Source of the DNA: Ischnura elegans | Taxonomy: Eukaryota > Arthropoda > Insecta > Odonata > Coenagrionidae | Direction of reading: 5' to 3' | Length of the DNA: 64,000 bases | Assembly (NCBI RefSeq): GCF_921293095.1 | Contig: NC_060259.1 | Coordinates: forward strand, 74,582,120-74,646,119 | Part shown: positions 1 through 32,189 of the stretch, in pieces | Layout of the letters: the number at the start of each line of letters is the position of its first letter | Position numbering within the stretch: the stretch's first letter is position 1 | Made by a program: the position numbers and the translations under genes | The notes under the pieces: model-generated | What the model was told of the DNA's origin: nothing | The model's input: the letters and a program-made list of their open reading frames with translations, nothing else | The model's database searches: none

Positions 1-3000
1 ATGTTAATATTTTCACATTTTTGATAATGCTCCCTAGGGTAAATATTACATCTCAGGTACATCTCTGAGGCATCTCCCATATCACATGTGCGGTCCCAGA
101 GACATGCATTTAACTTTTCGAGAGCTCTCTCAGGTGTCACTATGTCCAAAATAATATTTTTGCATGGGCATCTTGGAGAATCCCTGAGAGGTTTAAGGGA
201 GATTTGAGAAGTAGCTTGCATGTACCACTCCTAAGAAATCCACATTGCAAAAATTATAGGGTGCGAGCAATATTTTTAACTTGAACCAATTTTGAGTAGA
301 TTAGTGGTAAAACTGACAAATTTAGAGTCTTAATACAATAATATATTTAGTTAAAAATTAATAAATTCATTTGTCTTACTTAATTGATAGCAAGAATTTA
401 CTTCCCAATAGTTTTCAGTGCCACCAATTACCAGGTTTTTAAATTCAACAAAGCTAATGCATTAAAAATAATTTGAAGTGCTTGAGGAGCAGTTGCATAT
501 CTCACAAATACCTCTCAGAGATACTGGTGGTATTTGAGATATTCAAGGCTACGGTGAGGCATCTCTGAGACCTTAATTACTATAGAGGAAAGTACTCTGA
601 TTCATATTTTTTCTTATTTCTGGCTCTCAGTTGTCGAATGGCGATGATTTTTATCTCATTGTAAAGCTCGGCATTTCTTCAAGACTATGAATATAGTATG
701 AACTAATTTTATGTCATTTTCTGCTATTAATACATTTTAATCTGTAAAAATTGTGAAATCATCTTTCTCAAATATTCTCACCTTAGAATCAGGCAAAACA
801 TTGTTTTGAGCAATTCCTCTTGAGGCCATTTTAATATGAGCCATAATTTTTATGTTAAGCCATCACTGTTGCCAATATTTGTGGTAGAATTTTTCCATGG
901 ATCACAATGAACCTGAGATGAATGGGTCTTACAGCCAGATGCACAACCACCAACTGGTGTTATTTTTGGCGATTTCATTTGCATTGGTGAAGGGGTTCAG
1001 AATGTTGGTGAGTTTTTGTGCAACTGTGTACCCTAAGCATTTGGACTTGTCAAGTTTGGGTTGCCCAAAAATATCCGGCCTTTGATTTACCTCATATTTT
1101 GAGTTACCCTTCCTCAGAACTTGTTGGGTAAAATTAGATTTCATAGCCTCACCAACTCCTTCCAGCCTCTTTCCATGTGGCTTTCAAGAAGACCGTGAGG
1201 AAATATCCTTGTGGAGAAGTTTTGTTTGTTGCTGCTTATTTTTGAAATGCACCTGATAATGTGTTAATGGCTAAATACTATGGAGCCAAAATTGAGTCAG
1301 TGCTATTCCTGCAAATGCATTACCTCAGAACAATTACTCAAGTTTCTATTGGAATACTTTAGTGGATGGGATAATGTGTGTGTGAAATAAGGATAGTTAT
1401 CTCCTATATTTCACAGCGCAATCATGACCATTGTCTTCAGATTGTATTTCGTTCCTTAATGATTCATCTGCTGCTCTACGTCAGTCTGGAATTGCTTAAT
1501 GTCCACGTTGAATCTATTGGGAAGAACTGAGTCATTGGTGGAGTCTGCTCCCAACACCCATTAGAACAGTTCATGCCTCCTGCTTACCTCGTCCTGCCCG
1601 AGCACCTTCAAGTGATCGCATAGACCGAATTTGCGGCTGGCGCGATGCCACGGGATCGCACACTTGCAGAGTACTGAATTCGCCAAGGAGATAGCTGTAG
1701 CATTCGGAGCTTCATGACATGTCCATAAGTAGACAGGATTTTTATCCTTCTCAATAAGCTGTAGTTTGTGGCTTTGGGTTATACATAGTGCCTGGGGAGT
1801 TTAAATATACCATATATGTATTGCCTTCAAAAGGACTTTATCCTTGGATTTCTAAAAATTTCCTTTTTTGTATGATATGAGGCTCAATGAAATTCCCTAC
1901 TTAAGGGGCATCACTACCTTGGCACGAAGAATCACTACTGACCATCCTTAATTCCCTTTTTACAACTTAACCTTGGCCATAATGCCCTGAAATTTTCTTT
2001 TTATTCTAAGGTAAATATGAACTTGTGCTGTCATTTAGGGACATGGTCATTTAGTATTGAAAACAAGGAAAAATAGACTTAATGCTAATCGTTTTCCCCA
2101 GGTTTACAATATATATTTTTGCAGTTTTGGACCCGAGAATGAAGATAACATACAATAGCAGCATTGTGTGTGTGTGGATAGTCCATTTTGGATTATTATT
2201 ATTCAGGAATTTTCGGCATGCACCCAAGTTATTGCTGTAGAGCTACTAATATATACTCAGCTATTGTAAAGTTACAGGTAAGAATTTTGGCATTGAATAT
2301 CATCGCGCGTATATTGAGATCAGTGATGTACTGAGGCTACTTGGTCTCTGGAGCTAACTGGATGGTAGGCACCCCCTAGTACACAAATGTTCAAGATCCA
2401 CTTTTGGCACCCCCTCCCTTTACAATGTCCTGTTCATCCCCTTTTTGTTATGCTACTGATTATGATACATAATCTAAGCTGAGATGTAACAAGACATAAG
2501 TTATATGAGACTTTAGTGGACATGGGTACCGACAGTAAACATTTGATGGCAGAATCTGAGGCATTTTCAGCGGTGTGTGGCACTGGCCTGTGTCCACACT
2601 GATGGTCTCTGCAACTCAAATTAGAAGCTAATGATTAAAAATTGAGTTCTGAGGATTAAAAAGTGCAAAGCTAAGATAAAATGTAGAGTATATACTCGAG
2701 TATGGAGTATATTCTGGGAGATAAATACTTCACCTATAGCTGAGTCAACAGTGCCACCTCAGCATAGAATTGTTCACCGTGTTGGCAGTGAGGTGCTAAA
2801 CTCTAGACTTGAGACGAAGATGAGAGTGCTTTATTCAGACTTTGTGTGCCTTCGAGGCTGATTAACCAAGCCACTTTCATTTCCAAGAATTAATTAACTT
2901 GGAGATAAGTATTAAGTTACAAAGAATAAACTAAGCGCCTTTAATCTAACAAGAGGTATTAAAATTTCCTGGGATTGACAAAAAAGGAGGAGACAAGTAA

Positions 3001-6000
3001 TTGCAAAAAAGCATTCATGGAAGTAAATGATGGGGTCATACAAGATAATAAGTGTTTAATCAAAATTTTTAGGCAAAATTTAACAAAGGGACTTAATTGT
3101 GGACTCATTCCTGAAAAATTCAGACTGGAAATACACAACTATTCCTCTACCTCCTGTGGAGTACAAGTAAGAAATTGAGTGTTTTTATTTAATATCATCA
3201 GTAAATTTTAATGATTATAAAATAATACTGCAAAAGATATGCTGATGTTGTAATTACTGGTATAAATTTGGGTATTTGATCTTGAATTTTACAATTTCGA
3301 AGTACGACTAGGGAGAAAATCTATTTGCTTAAATTTTGGTCACATTTAATTTGTTTTCAACATAGGAATACCATAGTAAATTCTCTGTCTTATCATTTCT
3401 GTGTATCATTACCTTGTGGTATTTTCATAAGAAGGTCATCCATCTGTCTCAAGTTCCCTGGTGTCTGCAATGAGATGGCAACAGGTGTGGAGTGGTCACA
3501 GCTGTTCTAAGAGGCTCATTTTCAAATTATTGACAACATTTTAAAAAGATATAATATAATATATATTTATTTATTGCTCTGACATGAGTTAACACCAGCT
3601 TTGTTTAGCAAACATGTCTTAAATACTGTACAAAGATGAATTAGGCTACCTTATCCTCTGTACAAACCAATTTTTTACAATTTGAGAAACAACTTTTACA
3701 ATACTACCATTACCGAATCACACCTAGAAACAGTAAAAAATTGCACATAAAAATGATTATAAATTGCAGTGGCCCTTTCTCCTTTGAAAATTTATAGTTG
3801 AACGTTTTTATTTTATTTAGTTACAATTAAATCCGAAATAAGTTAATTCCACATCCTCAAATTATTAAAAATGAATGGGCTTACCCGTAATTACATTTCT
3901 TTCCATTTATAATACCCCAACTTAATAGCCCTGTCCTTAATATGTATCACATTCTCTTCTGAAAAGTTCTTGCCATACTTAACCAAAAGCATCATTAAAA
4001 TAAATACATCTTTATAGGCACTGATGAACTCTCTAAATATTTAGTTGGTGATGAAATTCCTTTTAGTGATTTGATGATCATGGAATGCAGATGATTCTTT
4101 TGAAAAATACGTATGAATCAGCTATTTAATGCTGTATTTATGCCACTTAAGCCTTAAATTTGGTTTTTGTCCCATTGCGAAGTAGTATTTTTTCTATTTA
4201 TTTGACTGTGCATGCAGTCTTTGAGTAAAAAAATAGCATGAGCATTTAATACGTTGAATGAAGGGTTTTAGTTTTTACTATGAATGTGTATCTTAATATA
4301 CAGGAAATTACATTAGCTGAAATGACAGTTATGAGAATGAACCTTATCTTTCAGCATAAATCCTGTCAATAAAAAATCCATACATTTTGGGGGCATAACG
4401 AAGAAAACTCAATTTTCCATACCTCTCTCCCAATTACTCATTAAAATACTTTTAAAACCATTATTTACATTCCTATGCATTCTCAAAAACTATATTAAAA
4501 TGTAAACTGCTAATTTTCATTGATATTTTTATGCCTGTATTGATTTTACTATAAAATCATCAACAAAATTATTCGGGCTTAAAAAAACTTTTTAAAAGCT
4601 CTGTTGATATGAGCCAGAAATTATTTCAACTAATCAGTTCAAGTTGCCATTTATTTACTTCATTTAAATAATCTTCAATGATAGGATAGCTGTGTAGCTA
4701 AAATCACTACAGAAGGTTCTTAGCAAGACATGATATATCTCGTGAAGGATAGCCATAGGGCTAAAAAAAAATAATTAATCAGCTCCTAAAGTCACTCTGA
4801 TGACATATGAAGGAGAATTGTCTTTACGTTCAAGTCCACAGCTTCTGACAGGTACGGTGATTGAGTGAGTTCAGTTTAACTACACTGTGCAATGCGCAAC
4901 TGAACGATTTTTGCCAGTACTTTTGAAATATTGATAAATATCTCAAAGTAATGTGGAAAAGACAGTTAAAAAGAGCATTAGTGAAAATTTGATGACTCTA
5001 AGCAAAGGAAATTCAAGCTTAAAAGTGATTCTGCAAGGCAAACGATTTGTTAATTATAACTAGCCACTCCTATTTTACAACTTAGTGTTGTGTTTTGAAA
5101 TAGAATGGCAACCATAAAAAGTTATGCGTTTTTATAATGACTCACGAAAATGCTGTAAAGAAAACTTGATTACAGTCGTGATCCATTGCATACACGATTA
5201 AAATTGAGTTGGAGAAATAGAATAGAAAGATGAACATTTATGAATCTTAGGGTTGGAAAAGACTTTAAAATATTCGCAACTACTTTTCTCGGATCTCCCT
5301 CTTGATAGGATAGATGTGGCACTGCCACGGCTCATCAGAGATCACAGCATAAATTATGTCATTAATTTTGGATGGTGTATTTGAATGATACCCTCGTGTG
5401 TAATTAAGCAATAAGTATTTTTCTTCAGCAAGATTCAATATAGAATTGATAGTATTGATACAATTTTACTCTCAAGTCACTGGTTTTCATTGGTGTTTTC
5501 AAATTTGCCAATTTTCTTCTTTTGATACCATGGTGGAGTGCTTAAGAATGTGTTTTTCTGTTTCTAAACTGAAAAGTAGAATGATGATATATTTTTTTTG
5601 TGGCTGTGAGAGCTTATGTGAAGGTTATAAAAGAGTGAGGCCAATGTATGTCCTACAAATGGGCCTCTGGGGGAGGTAGGGATGGGATTGGATTTCCCTC
5701 TGTCACCCTTCAGTTCATTCATTCTGTTCAGTAATTAGTGCCTTATGGGTCATTACTCAGGCAATGAAGATGTTATCTTTGATTATTACCTGCAATTGTT
5801 TTATTGCTAATAATTTCCAACAAATTACTCCTGAAACCATTTCCATTTTTAGTTCTTATACATGATTAAAATCTCACATGCATCTTAAATGATAAGACTG
5901 ACAATTACGTCTGTTACTAATTCAAGTTATTATATACTTGCATTTAAGCATTCTCTTTCACATTTCACTCCTCGTAAATAATGAGTATTTTCACTTATAT

Positions 6001-7620
6001 TCTTTTCCTATTGGTGCAATTCGGTTTAACTTCCATGCTTGAGAGAGTTGCATGCTATGACCTTTGGACTAGCCAATGCCCTTTCATTAGAGTGAATCTA
6101 CTTTTCATCGTTGAGAAGGCAATTGTGTAATTTTTGGCTGTATTTCCGTATAATTAATTTCTATTTTGGTTCTCATTTTCTCCTGGTGCTCCATGTTCCA
6201 CTGAAATCCAGAAAGCTTTTCTATTGGTGTCTACAGGGAAAAAAACACTGTTAGGTTGCCGTTTTCACACCCTGAGTGGAGAATGGCCCTGGAGGGGCTT
6301 GAAATCTCAATCCTGAGACGAGCATTCAAACGTTTTAAACCAAATTACAGATCTTTACTTGGAAAAGCCTCTCATGCCACTTAACTAGGGGTGTGCAAGG
6401 GGTACTGTGTCTCGAGGGCTTACCCCTCCAAACCGGATGACTTAACCTCCCCAAATACAAATGAAACCCATCTCTTTCAAAAAATTTTAACGTGTATTTT
6501 CTAGACTTGTGCTTGTAGAGGGTACCACTCGTCATCCATATTTACTGACATTTGAAGTACCTAATTATTAAGAGCAATTACTTTTATTTTTTGGTCTCCC
6601 CATAAAAGGTTTTTGAATGCCCATAAGTTCAGTGCTTCACTGTGCATATCAACCTATCTGTGGGTACCCCTATCATAGCGTGTATTAAAACAAAATTTCA
6701 TATTTGTAAAACTAGCCAAAGAGCTATGTGATTGCAGTTTTGAGGAAACAGAATACATATCTCTTCCAAGTCATATGCTATAAATTGCTCAATTAAATAT
6801 GACATTCATGGGGTTTATTTAATTTCAAATGGATTACAAATGGGGTACCACCTAGAAAGAGCGGATATATATTTGTACGAAGTGAATAAATGCAAAACAC
6901 AGAATGGATAAGTAAGCAATGATGAGGCTGCAAACACATGAATATGAAGTAATGGAAAACTAGTGGGCCTACTGTAATAAGGTGCGGAAGCATTATATCC
7001 TACTTGTAATGCAAATATAAATGTTTGATGTCCATGTGAAAGAAAAATCATGCAGCTGCATTTTTAGTACAAACCTATTTCGTATTCCTTGATTGAAGCG
7101 GGTACAATAGTATGTAGACCACAAAGTGGATAGTAATCATAGAATTCACGTACCCTTGTGTTACATTGATGTGGTTTTGTTATGAGTGTACTCTCTAGAT
7201 TAAGTTGGAACAGAAAGCTTCTCATGGTTTATACCTTAGACTTGTCCTACTCAATGAAAAAGTGAAGACAGCCTAATAACATAAAGGCAAATTTAGGAGC
7301 TATCCTTCCATTGATAATTTCAGAAAGAAAAACAAAATTGGACAGATTTTGTCAGTAAACTTTTGGATGAATTCCCAGGTTTAGGGAGTGTTAGGCCAGT
7401 TGGGAAAATAAAATTTGTGATTGAGCTCCCCTTGCTTTTCTAAAGAAATTGAATTGAATATTAGAAATGCTCTCAAATAATAAACAAATTCTCCTTAAGG
7501 CACATAGGAAATACATGAATGAGATGTCTTTGGAGTTTCTCCTTTCTACTAGAGATGATTTTAATTCAGCTTTAATGGTGGCGAACACTTCTGGCCACGG
7601 GAAAAAATTGCTTTCAAAAT
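1..7620. other. Downstream flank, no gene recognised
   Basis: AT-rich DNA on the 3' side of Su(H). The open frames are short (under 80 codons), overlap on both strands and show no recognisable domain. Short homopolymer and AT tracts occur. I see no tRNA, transposon terminus or conserved exon. Confidence 0.5.
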
Positions 7621-7670
7621 CAGGGGCGTAGCTAGGAATTAAGGCTGGGGGGGTTTAGGTGCAACTGATT
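7621..7670 (+). mobile_element. hAT-A MITE, left-end fragment
   Basis: It begins CAGGGGCGTAGCTAGGAATT and continues into the G-run and GGTGCAACT, matching the left 50 bases of the complete hAT-A copies at 17083 and 29302. The rest of the element is absent, so this is a solo end. Confidence 0.7.
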
Positions 7671-9390
7671 TATGGCTTTCCTTTTGCTATCAAAACCTAA
7701 GATTAATGGATGTTTATTCCAGAAGTTGCTGTGTATCTTTTTGGTTTGTCATCTTCACATACCCAAGGTGAAACACCAAATGAACAAGAGAGATTTAGCA
7801 ATAGCATTAGAAAATATGCCAAGAAGCATCAGAAACCATCCATTGCTCATAAATTGATACAGAATTAGCTCACTTTAGAATTTAATTTCCTCTTCAAAAG
7901 ATGAGGATAGTACTCCAAAATTACTAATATGTAAGTCTGTATTTGATTATGATGGTATGTTTGTGATGATGAAACGTGTTGTAATTAATTGTCAGATCTA
8001 TGCAGAGAGATCACTCATACACTTTTACTCTCACTTATATAATGTCTCAATCACCATGCAACTATCCTATTAAGGAAGATTATGTCCATTTGTTCATGTT
8101 CTACCACTTGAATTCTCTTTCAAAAGTATTTAAAACTGTAAATCTTTTTTATCTGTTCAAATTTTCTGATTATTTCCCTGTCATTAAGGAATCCAAAAAA
8201 ACTGTATTATTGTGTTCCATTCCTGTTAAGCATAGTATAAATGTAATGGGGATTTAAAAAAAAAAACATTCCATACTAGTCTCACTAATTTCCCAAAAAA
8301 GTTATGAACATTGTACTAGAACTACCAAGCGTAAGTGCCTCGGGCGCATGATAGTCAAATACCACCAACTGAAGCCAGTAATAGAGTTCGTAGATGTTGT
8401 TAACATTTTCAGGCATGTAGGAATACCACCCATGATTAAAAAACAAAACTGTTCTTTTTTGGTTACCTTGGTGTCATGAATAGTAATAGATCTTAAAACA
8501 GGGTGTGTGTTGTAAATAGTACAAAAAATTACATGTATGTGTGTGAAAATTTGGAAAGAGCTTATATCCTCTTAGTGCCATTCACTTTCAATGGGAAGCT
8601 TCTGAGGGTAACTTAACTTAAATTTTTAGTTTCAAGATTTGAGTAAATTGGCCTCCATTAAAGTACATATCTATGCTTTTCAAAATTTAAATCATGTAAT
8701 GAATAAGGAATGTTCAAAATTATTTTAGCTTGGTATCACTGAAAAAAAAAACAAATTTAAGTTAAGATTTCATTTTGACCACATTTTTCCATTGATTCAC
8801 CAGTCCTAGGGTGTTTTGCTTGGAAAGGAAAAAAATATTCTCATAAAAAATAGCCCATTTTATACATTAGCTCATGGCACCAAGAGGGTTGATTAGATTG
8901 AAGCATGCACTTGGAAAGAGATATGTGTTTCTCAAGTTCAATAGGAAAATCATCATTAAGGTGAATAATTTCGTTCGTAAGTTTTCAAAGTCACTTCCTA
9001 AAAGTCTTTTCATTCACAACAAATATTCTGGCATCTGAGACCTTTCAAAAATCTGAACTCAGATTTCTCACATCGACCACAAAAGTACCAGGGTAAATTT
9101 TTGATATCATGGCAAATACATATCATGGGCATTATCTATCGATACACGTCCCTTGGAAGTTATACAAAAAGGAGCTTATCTAAAATATCTAATTCAGTTT
9201 TCCCTTGATAAATAGCTAAATATGAAGATAAAAATTATTCATAAACGCTTTAAACCTTTTTGTATAGCCCATGGCTGATATTTCTAAGCAATGCATCCTC
9301 ATTAAATTTAATCACATTAGAAACCTAAATATATGGTTGATTTATACTCGGAGCAATTTGATTTCAAAAATGACCTTACAGATACTTAGT
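7671..9390. other. No gene recognised
   Basis: AT-rich intergenic DNA between a MITE fragment and the Su(H) 3' end. The small open frames have no recognisable domain and no splice-supported extension. Confidence 0.45.
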
Positions 9391-9396
9391 TTTATT
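9391..9396 (-). terminator. Candidate Su(H) polyadenylation signal
   Basis: AATAAA on the minus strand, about 280 bases downstream of the stop codon at 9673. Position and sequence suit a short 3' UTR, but AATAAA is common in AT-rich DNA and no RNA evidence is available. Confidence 0.35.
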
Positions 9397-9672
9397 TTTT
9401 GTGATGCAGGCTCCAGGGAATAACTTTCATCCACTTCTTAATGCAAGCTTTATCACAAGCCTTAATCGGGTGCTGACGAACGTCATTTGCAGACCACATT
9501 AGTCATGGGTATTAAATACCTCTGAGTCACACCCGAATCTATCTTCTTCACCAAAATGAGTATTATTCACAGTTTTTGTCTCTTTTGGACTAATTGTGTG
9601 ATGCAAGCTGTATGCAACTTATTCCTTACATCACTTCATTCAATTCTTCATATAATATACACTTATCCATTC

Positions 9673-27420
<17,748 letters not shown>

Positions 27421-29149
27421 CTGAAAATACGAAAAAGACAATCGGTAAATCATTTGCATTTATTCAAAGGAGGCTGGAGTTCTGGAAGGCACAAGTATAT
27501 TTTTAATCACATGTATTTCAACTGAGAAATTAAAGGACAATATTTCCGTCACCTCATTGTCATTTACCCATGTACTAAGTATGCTAAAATTAGGGACATT
27601 GAAATACAAGGTAGGGAGATATGTAACAAGATGCATAATGGAAAAAGGACTAGTTTGGCCGCAATGGAAGCAGCTTCATTTGATTGAAATTAATTTACAT
27701 TAATTTTAGTTTTTACTTTGCCTTTAGCTATTAAAATATCATTACCAATTAGTTTAGAGGCACTGGTCGAATGTTGTGATTTTTTTCAAAGTGGACTCAT
27801 TAAAAAAATGTCAGGAATAGTACTAGAATAATGTCAATTGCTATTCTGATTAAGGCGTACTGTTTTATTTCGCTAGTTGCGTCCCAAATCCAAAAGGAGA
27901 AATTGGGTAATTAGGTAGAGACAAAAGTTGAAACGGTTGAAATGGACCACGAGGCATATAGAGGGAATAGATACTCCGCAGAAGAATGTATTTTTGGACC
28001 ATATCGCATAAAACATCTTATATACGAGTTATGCATAAAATTTGGTAAAGGCAGCACCTTAAACTCTAATATTTTTTTCAGCTCTTCGTATGGTTTGGAA
28101 CAAGATGACTCTTCATCATATCTCTCACGTGACTCTGGACTCAACGATGTATAATTTTGACTCCTGTAAAAGCGTATTTTTGACAGCATCTCCCTGAATT
28201 CCCTTCATAGTGATATCCAGTGTGCCTGTATGGCTTAAAATTTTAAAGCCCAGCTTAGCAGCCATCAAAAATAATAATAATTTCTATTTCCTCTCTATAA
28301 CACGCAGCTATTACTAATGGGTCTCTTCATGACCTTATGACGTCAAATGTTTTCTATCCGTCAAACTCTTTAACAATTTTTTAAGCTTTTATCCTCCGAT
28401 TCAAACTATACTTACTCTACAAAGAAGACAGTCGTGAAATCTTAAGCCTAAAACGAATAATTATTTACTTACTGGATTCTGAAAAATGGTTCTATTTAGG
28501 TCTTTTGCCTCCATAAAGCCATTTATTCAAACTCTACCTTGTAATAAGGTTATTTTCTCGTTGCCATTTCAAGGTAAATCTATTTTATATTCTTATTCAG
28601 TTGATACTTTGAATACTTATTATTATGCCATAGAATTACAATGTTCAATGTTATTTTCATGCAGTTTTACTTAAGTCACTCTTGTAGATTTTTTCAGATG
28701 ATTTTCTGGCATTAAAACCATAGGTACATCACTCGGGAAAACATGGAAAATAATTATATTGTAAAGTGTAAAAAATTGTGCAAATTTGCAAAAATTCAAT
28801 CATAATTCACCATGTACCACCGTTGGATCATGGGTTGGCTATCTTTTTATGCATGTGTGCAACATAATTAAATTTACATGAATTTCTCATTTAAAGAATT
28901 TCATTTTCGTATGGTATTTTTTGTAATAAAAAATTAACTTTCTAAGTTTAAGTAGTGCGCCCTTTAAATGAGCTCATTCTCATTACATAGAGGATTAAAT
29001 CAATAAGCAATCAATCTTGGTTTTGCAGTCCACATCGAATTAATTCGCCGACTGCGGGTTGCCGACCCCTGCTTTAGCTGATTAAAACTTTACCCCAACA
29101 GATTGCAGGACTCTGCGAATCTGCTTGTGTTTCATATCCTTTTCGACGC

Positions 29150-29250
29150 AGGGGTGGCGGCGGCCATATTAGCACTTCCAGTGGGCGGGGCTCGGAGGGG
29201 CGGGGCGCCAAAGAGCCCCCCCTGGCCATTACTCTCCATCGCACCCTACC
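29150..29250. promoter_or_regulatory. GC-box-rich block, possible regulatory element
   Basis: Two GC boxes (GTGGGCGGGGC, GGGGCGGGGC), an ETS-like CACTTCC and a YY1-like GCGGCCATATT lie within 60 bases in AT-rich surroundings, 1.8 kb upstream of the Su(H) micro-exon. It could be a promoter or enhancer; this is inference from composition only. Confidence 0.3.
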
Positions 29251-29301
29251 CTCTTCCAGCCAGAACCAATTTCAGCGGCCAAACATCTAAGTCAATGGTT
29301 G

Positions 29302-29598
29302 CAGGGGCGCAGCTAGGAATTATGGCTAGGGGGGGTTTTAGGCGCAACTAATACTTACGGGTGTGGGGGTATTGCATACCTACCAGGGTAAGTGGAAGTT
29401 GCGGGGGCCCTCCTCCAGAAAAAATTGAAGAATAATGGCTCAAAATGGCGAGTTTTATGGCTTTCTGAGGGATATTTGATAAATCCCAACACTATTCTAT
29501 AAGCAATACTGATCCAAATAAGTAAAATGGATTAAACTTAAAAATTTCTCTGAGCTCTGGGGAGGTTTTATCCCCCAAACCCTCTCGCTGAGCCACTG
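29302..29598. mobile_element. hAT-A MITE, complete
   Basis: Termini CAGGGGCGCAGC and CGCTGAGCCACTG with an 8-base target duplication AATGGTTG at 29294-29301 and 29599-29606. It is 297 bases, nearly the length of the copy at 17083. Confidence 0.9.
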
Positions 29599-29609
29599 AA
29601 TGGTTGAGC

Positions 29610-31640
29610 GCCCATTTTGCAAAATTCCGGAATATCTCCTGTAGAAATACTTTTTTTACTTCTTGGACGATCCTGACGGATAATTTGTCTCTAAGATCTT
29701 AGCAAGGTCTCTAAGTATTAGCATTTGCTCGTCAACCGTTGTCCCGAAAACTGAAATGAATAGATATTGACTTAGCAACTGCCCAGGGCAGACTATGGTG
29801 TAGACGGGGTTAGAGGCTGTGACCTCATATTCTGTGGGCGGTCTTAATGATGCCGCTCCGCAGTATCCATGCTAATCTGCTGGAATTAACTGCCATCGAG
29901 TGGTCTAGTTGGTATGCCATCTCTATTTGAGTTTTGAAGTAGCCGATTAGCCATTCAGAAAAGTTTACGAATGTTTGGGAATATGGAATTTGTGCGCTTA
30001 TACTGTTAGTAGCAACGGTTGTATCTCAGTGAGTATACATTTAAGTATTGGTAGAGTAAGGAGATGATTAGTTATGTAATGACTTATTCACTGTTTAGCG
30101 AAAGAAAAACATGGAGAATTATCATTATTTAGCCATGCAATCCGAATATAAATAATCTGCAACACTTTAGTTAACCCTCTTCCTAGCCAATATCCTTAAG
30201 CCAAAGTAGCTATCACGTTTCATGTCATTATTTGAATTTGATCATGAAATTAATGATGAGTATCCCTTGAGTAATCCTTTTAAGGTTGCCATTCTGTTTT
30301 CCCATCTGGTGGGCCTTAATCATGGGCCTAAATTTTTCCAATCCCTTTCTAGGAATATCAGACCTGGGATAGATCAAATGATTGATTAAGAATACGGTAT
30401 ATCGGAAAACTAATTCACTGTTTAGCGAAAGAAAAACATTTACAGCTAATTTTGAAGACGGAGAATCATATGGTGGACACAGAGGAAATTTATGGCGAAA
30501 ATTGTCACACGAGCTACGAGAAGCTATTTTGAGAAATTGTCACACGAGTAACACGAGGAGCTATTTTGAGCTGTCAATTTTGCTGTAGGCTGCCACTTGA
30601 TTAACGAAAATCTAAATTATAAATAATTGAATAATGCGGAATAAAATTTTCAAAAAAATAGTTGTTTCTATAGTTATTTCTTAAACCAGTGGTGTGTGAT
30701 GCTCATTAGCACATCTATTATTAAAATAACTTGTTTATGTATATAATATTGATACCGCACTTAATGTTTTAGCTCAATAGAAGCTCTTAAGTGGCTCTGC
30801 CAAAAATTTGGAATCGAAGATAATAGTAATGCTTGGAAGCACGACATGATGTTAAGATAAATAAATCGTAAAATCAAAAAGTTATTACTTATATTGTAAG
30901 ATGGAGGAGTGGTAGGAAACTGATGATATTCCTTTGTAAGTCAAAACCATATCTAACAAAATTCTTAGTGATAAATACATTTCTGATTAAACATTTTTTC
31001 TTATAGAAATATTAAACAATTCTCGGATAACTGGAAGATTTGGGGAAATTTTCTCAAATTTGAATACATTATCGCATTTGAATTTGCCGATTAAAGAGTG
31101 AATGATTGCTGGTTGAATGTGAAAAAAATACCGCAAATATGTCGAAGCTTTCGGTACCAGAGTATTCTGAGCGGCTGAAATCCTGTTTAGATGGGTTCAG
31201 TTGATTTGACTCCATTTAGAAGCATTCGTTTAGCTAATATTTCTTTACTACCACCTTACTTTCAACAGACACAATGGAAGGTTTCTTTTCTAAGTGCTTA
31301 ACAAGATTCCAAAACGGAATTGTGTGCTCTATACAATAAAGTTGTAATGAGTTATATCTTGCCTTGAGGAAAACTGTCCAATCTTATCCATGAAATTATC
31401 TGAAGAACATAAAATTCAAAGTAATGGGTAAGATTTCGCGGAGGAGTTGATTCCACGATGTACGTGATAATAAGAGTCCATAAAACATTATAACATACAT
31501 CTGCTGGTAAGTATTTCTCGAATAAAATATCATGAGTAGACCAAGAAAGAAGACGGACCTTTAGAAAATTTCAACTTTACCCTTTTCTCCGATGAAATCA
31601 ATGAGTTCGGCGAAAAAATCTAGTGAGAAAAATCTCCCAG
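29610..31640. other. No gene recognised; small repeats only
   Basis: The stretch contains a 27-base direct repeat (starting CACTGTTTAGCG) at 30086 and 30413, and a local tandem at 30497-30570 (AAATTGTCACACGAG twice, each followed by GAGCTATTTTGAG or a variant). No domain-bearing frame was seen. Confidence 0.45.
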
Positions 31641-31730
31641 CTTGAATAAAAAAATAAATTCCGACTGAAAACTTACTGGGCCAAGGTATAAGTTCAACAG
31701 ATTCAGGCTTCAATTGGTGGAAGTTAGACA

Positions 31731-32042
31731 TATTTAAATAAATAAAAGATCGTAGCACTTTTCCACAAGAATTTTTAATGCGTACTACGCGTTTCGGCTC
31801 ACTGAGCCATCATCTGGTACAAGACACTTCAAAACATTTGAAAATCTCTACTCTGTACGCCCGTTCCCACCCCCTTCCTCTAAGATGTCAAATCCCCCCC
31901 ACCCCCGACCCGAAGGTTATAAAAGAGATTTTCAAATGTTTTGGAGTGTCTTGTACCAGATGATGGCTCAGTGAGCCGAAACGCGTTGTACGCATTAAAA
32001 ATTCTTGTGGAAAAGTGCTACGATCTTTTATTTGTTTAAATA
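31731..32042. mobile_element. Foldback element with hammerhead-like motif in both arms
   Basis: Arms 31731-31848 and 31921-32042 are inverted copies around a spacer of about 70 bases rich in C. Each arm reads outward as AGATGATGGCTCAGTGAGCC then GAAACGCGT. GGCTCA/TGAGCC forms a stem between the two core blocks. Flanking sequence (GAGCCAAGGTATGTTTAAC) recurs at 33400. Confidence 0.75.
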
Positions 32043-32189
32043 TGAGCCAAGGTATGTTTAACAAACGAACAAAGCAAAAAGAAATGGGTTTAAAAGACCT
32101 CGCCGTACACGGCATATAAATTCCGCGGCTTTTTCGTTACATTTATTGCGATACAGGACTGTCTCTTTCACTCTTTGGAACGCAAAATT

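Noticed and set aside
29103..29200. Minus-strand ATG-GCC-GCC-GCC start as the missing first Su(H) exon
   Set aside because: The ATG frame stops after 11 codons, and the frame that would match the micro-exon phase at the GTAAAG donor has no ATG.
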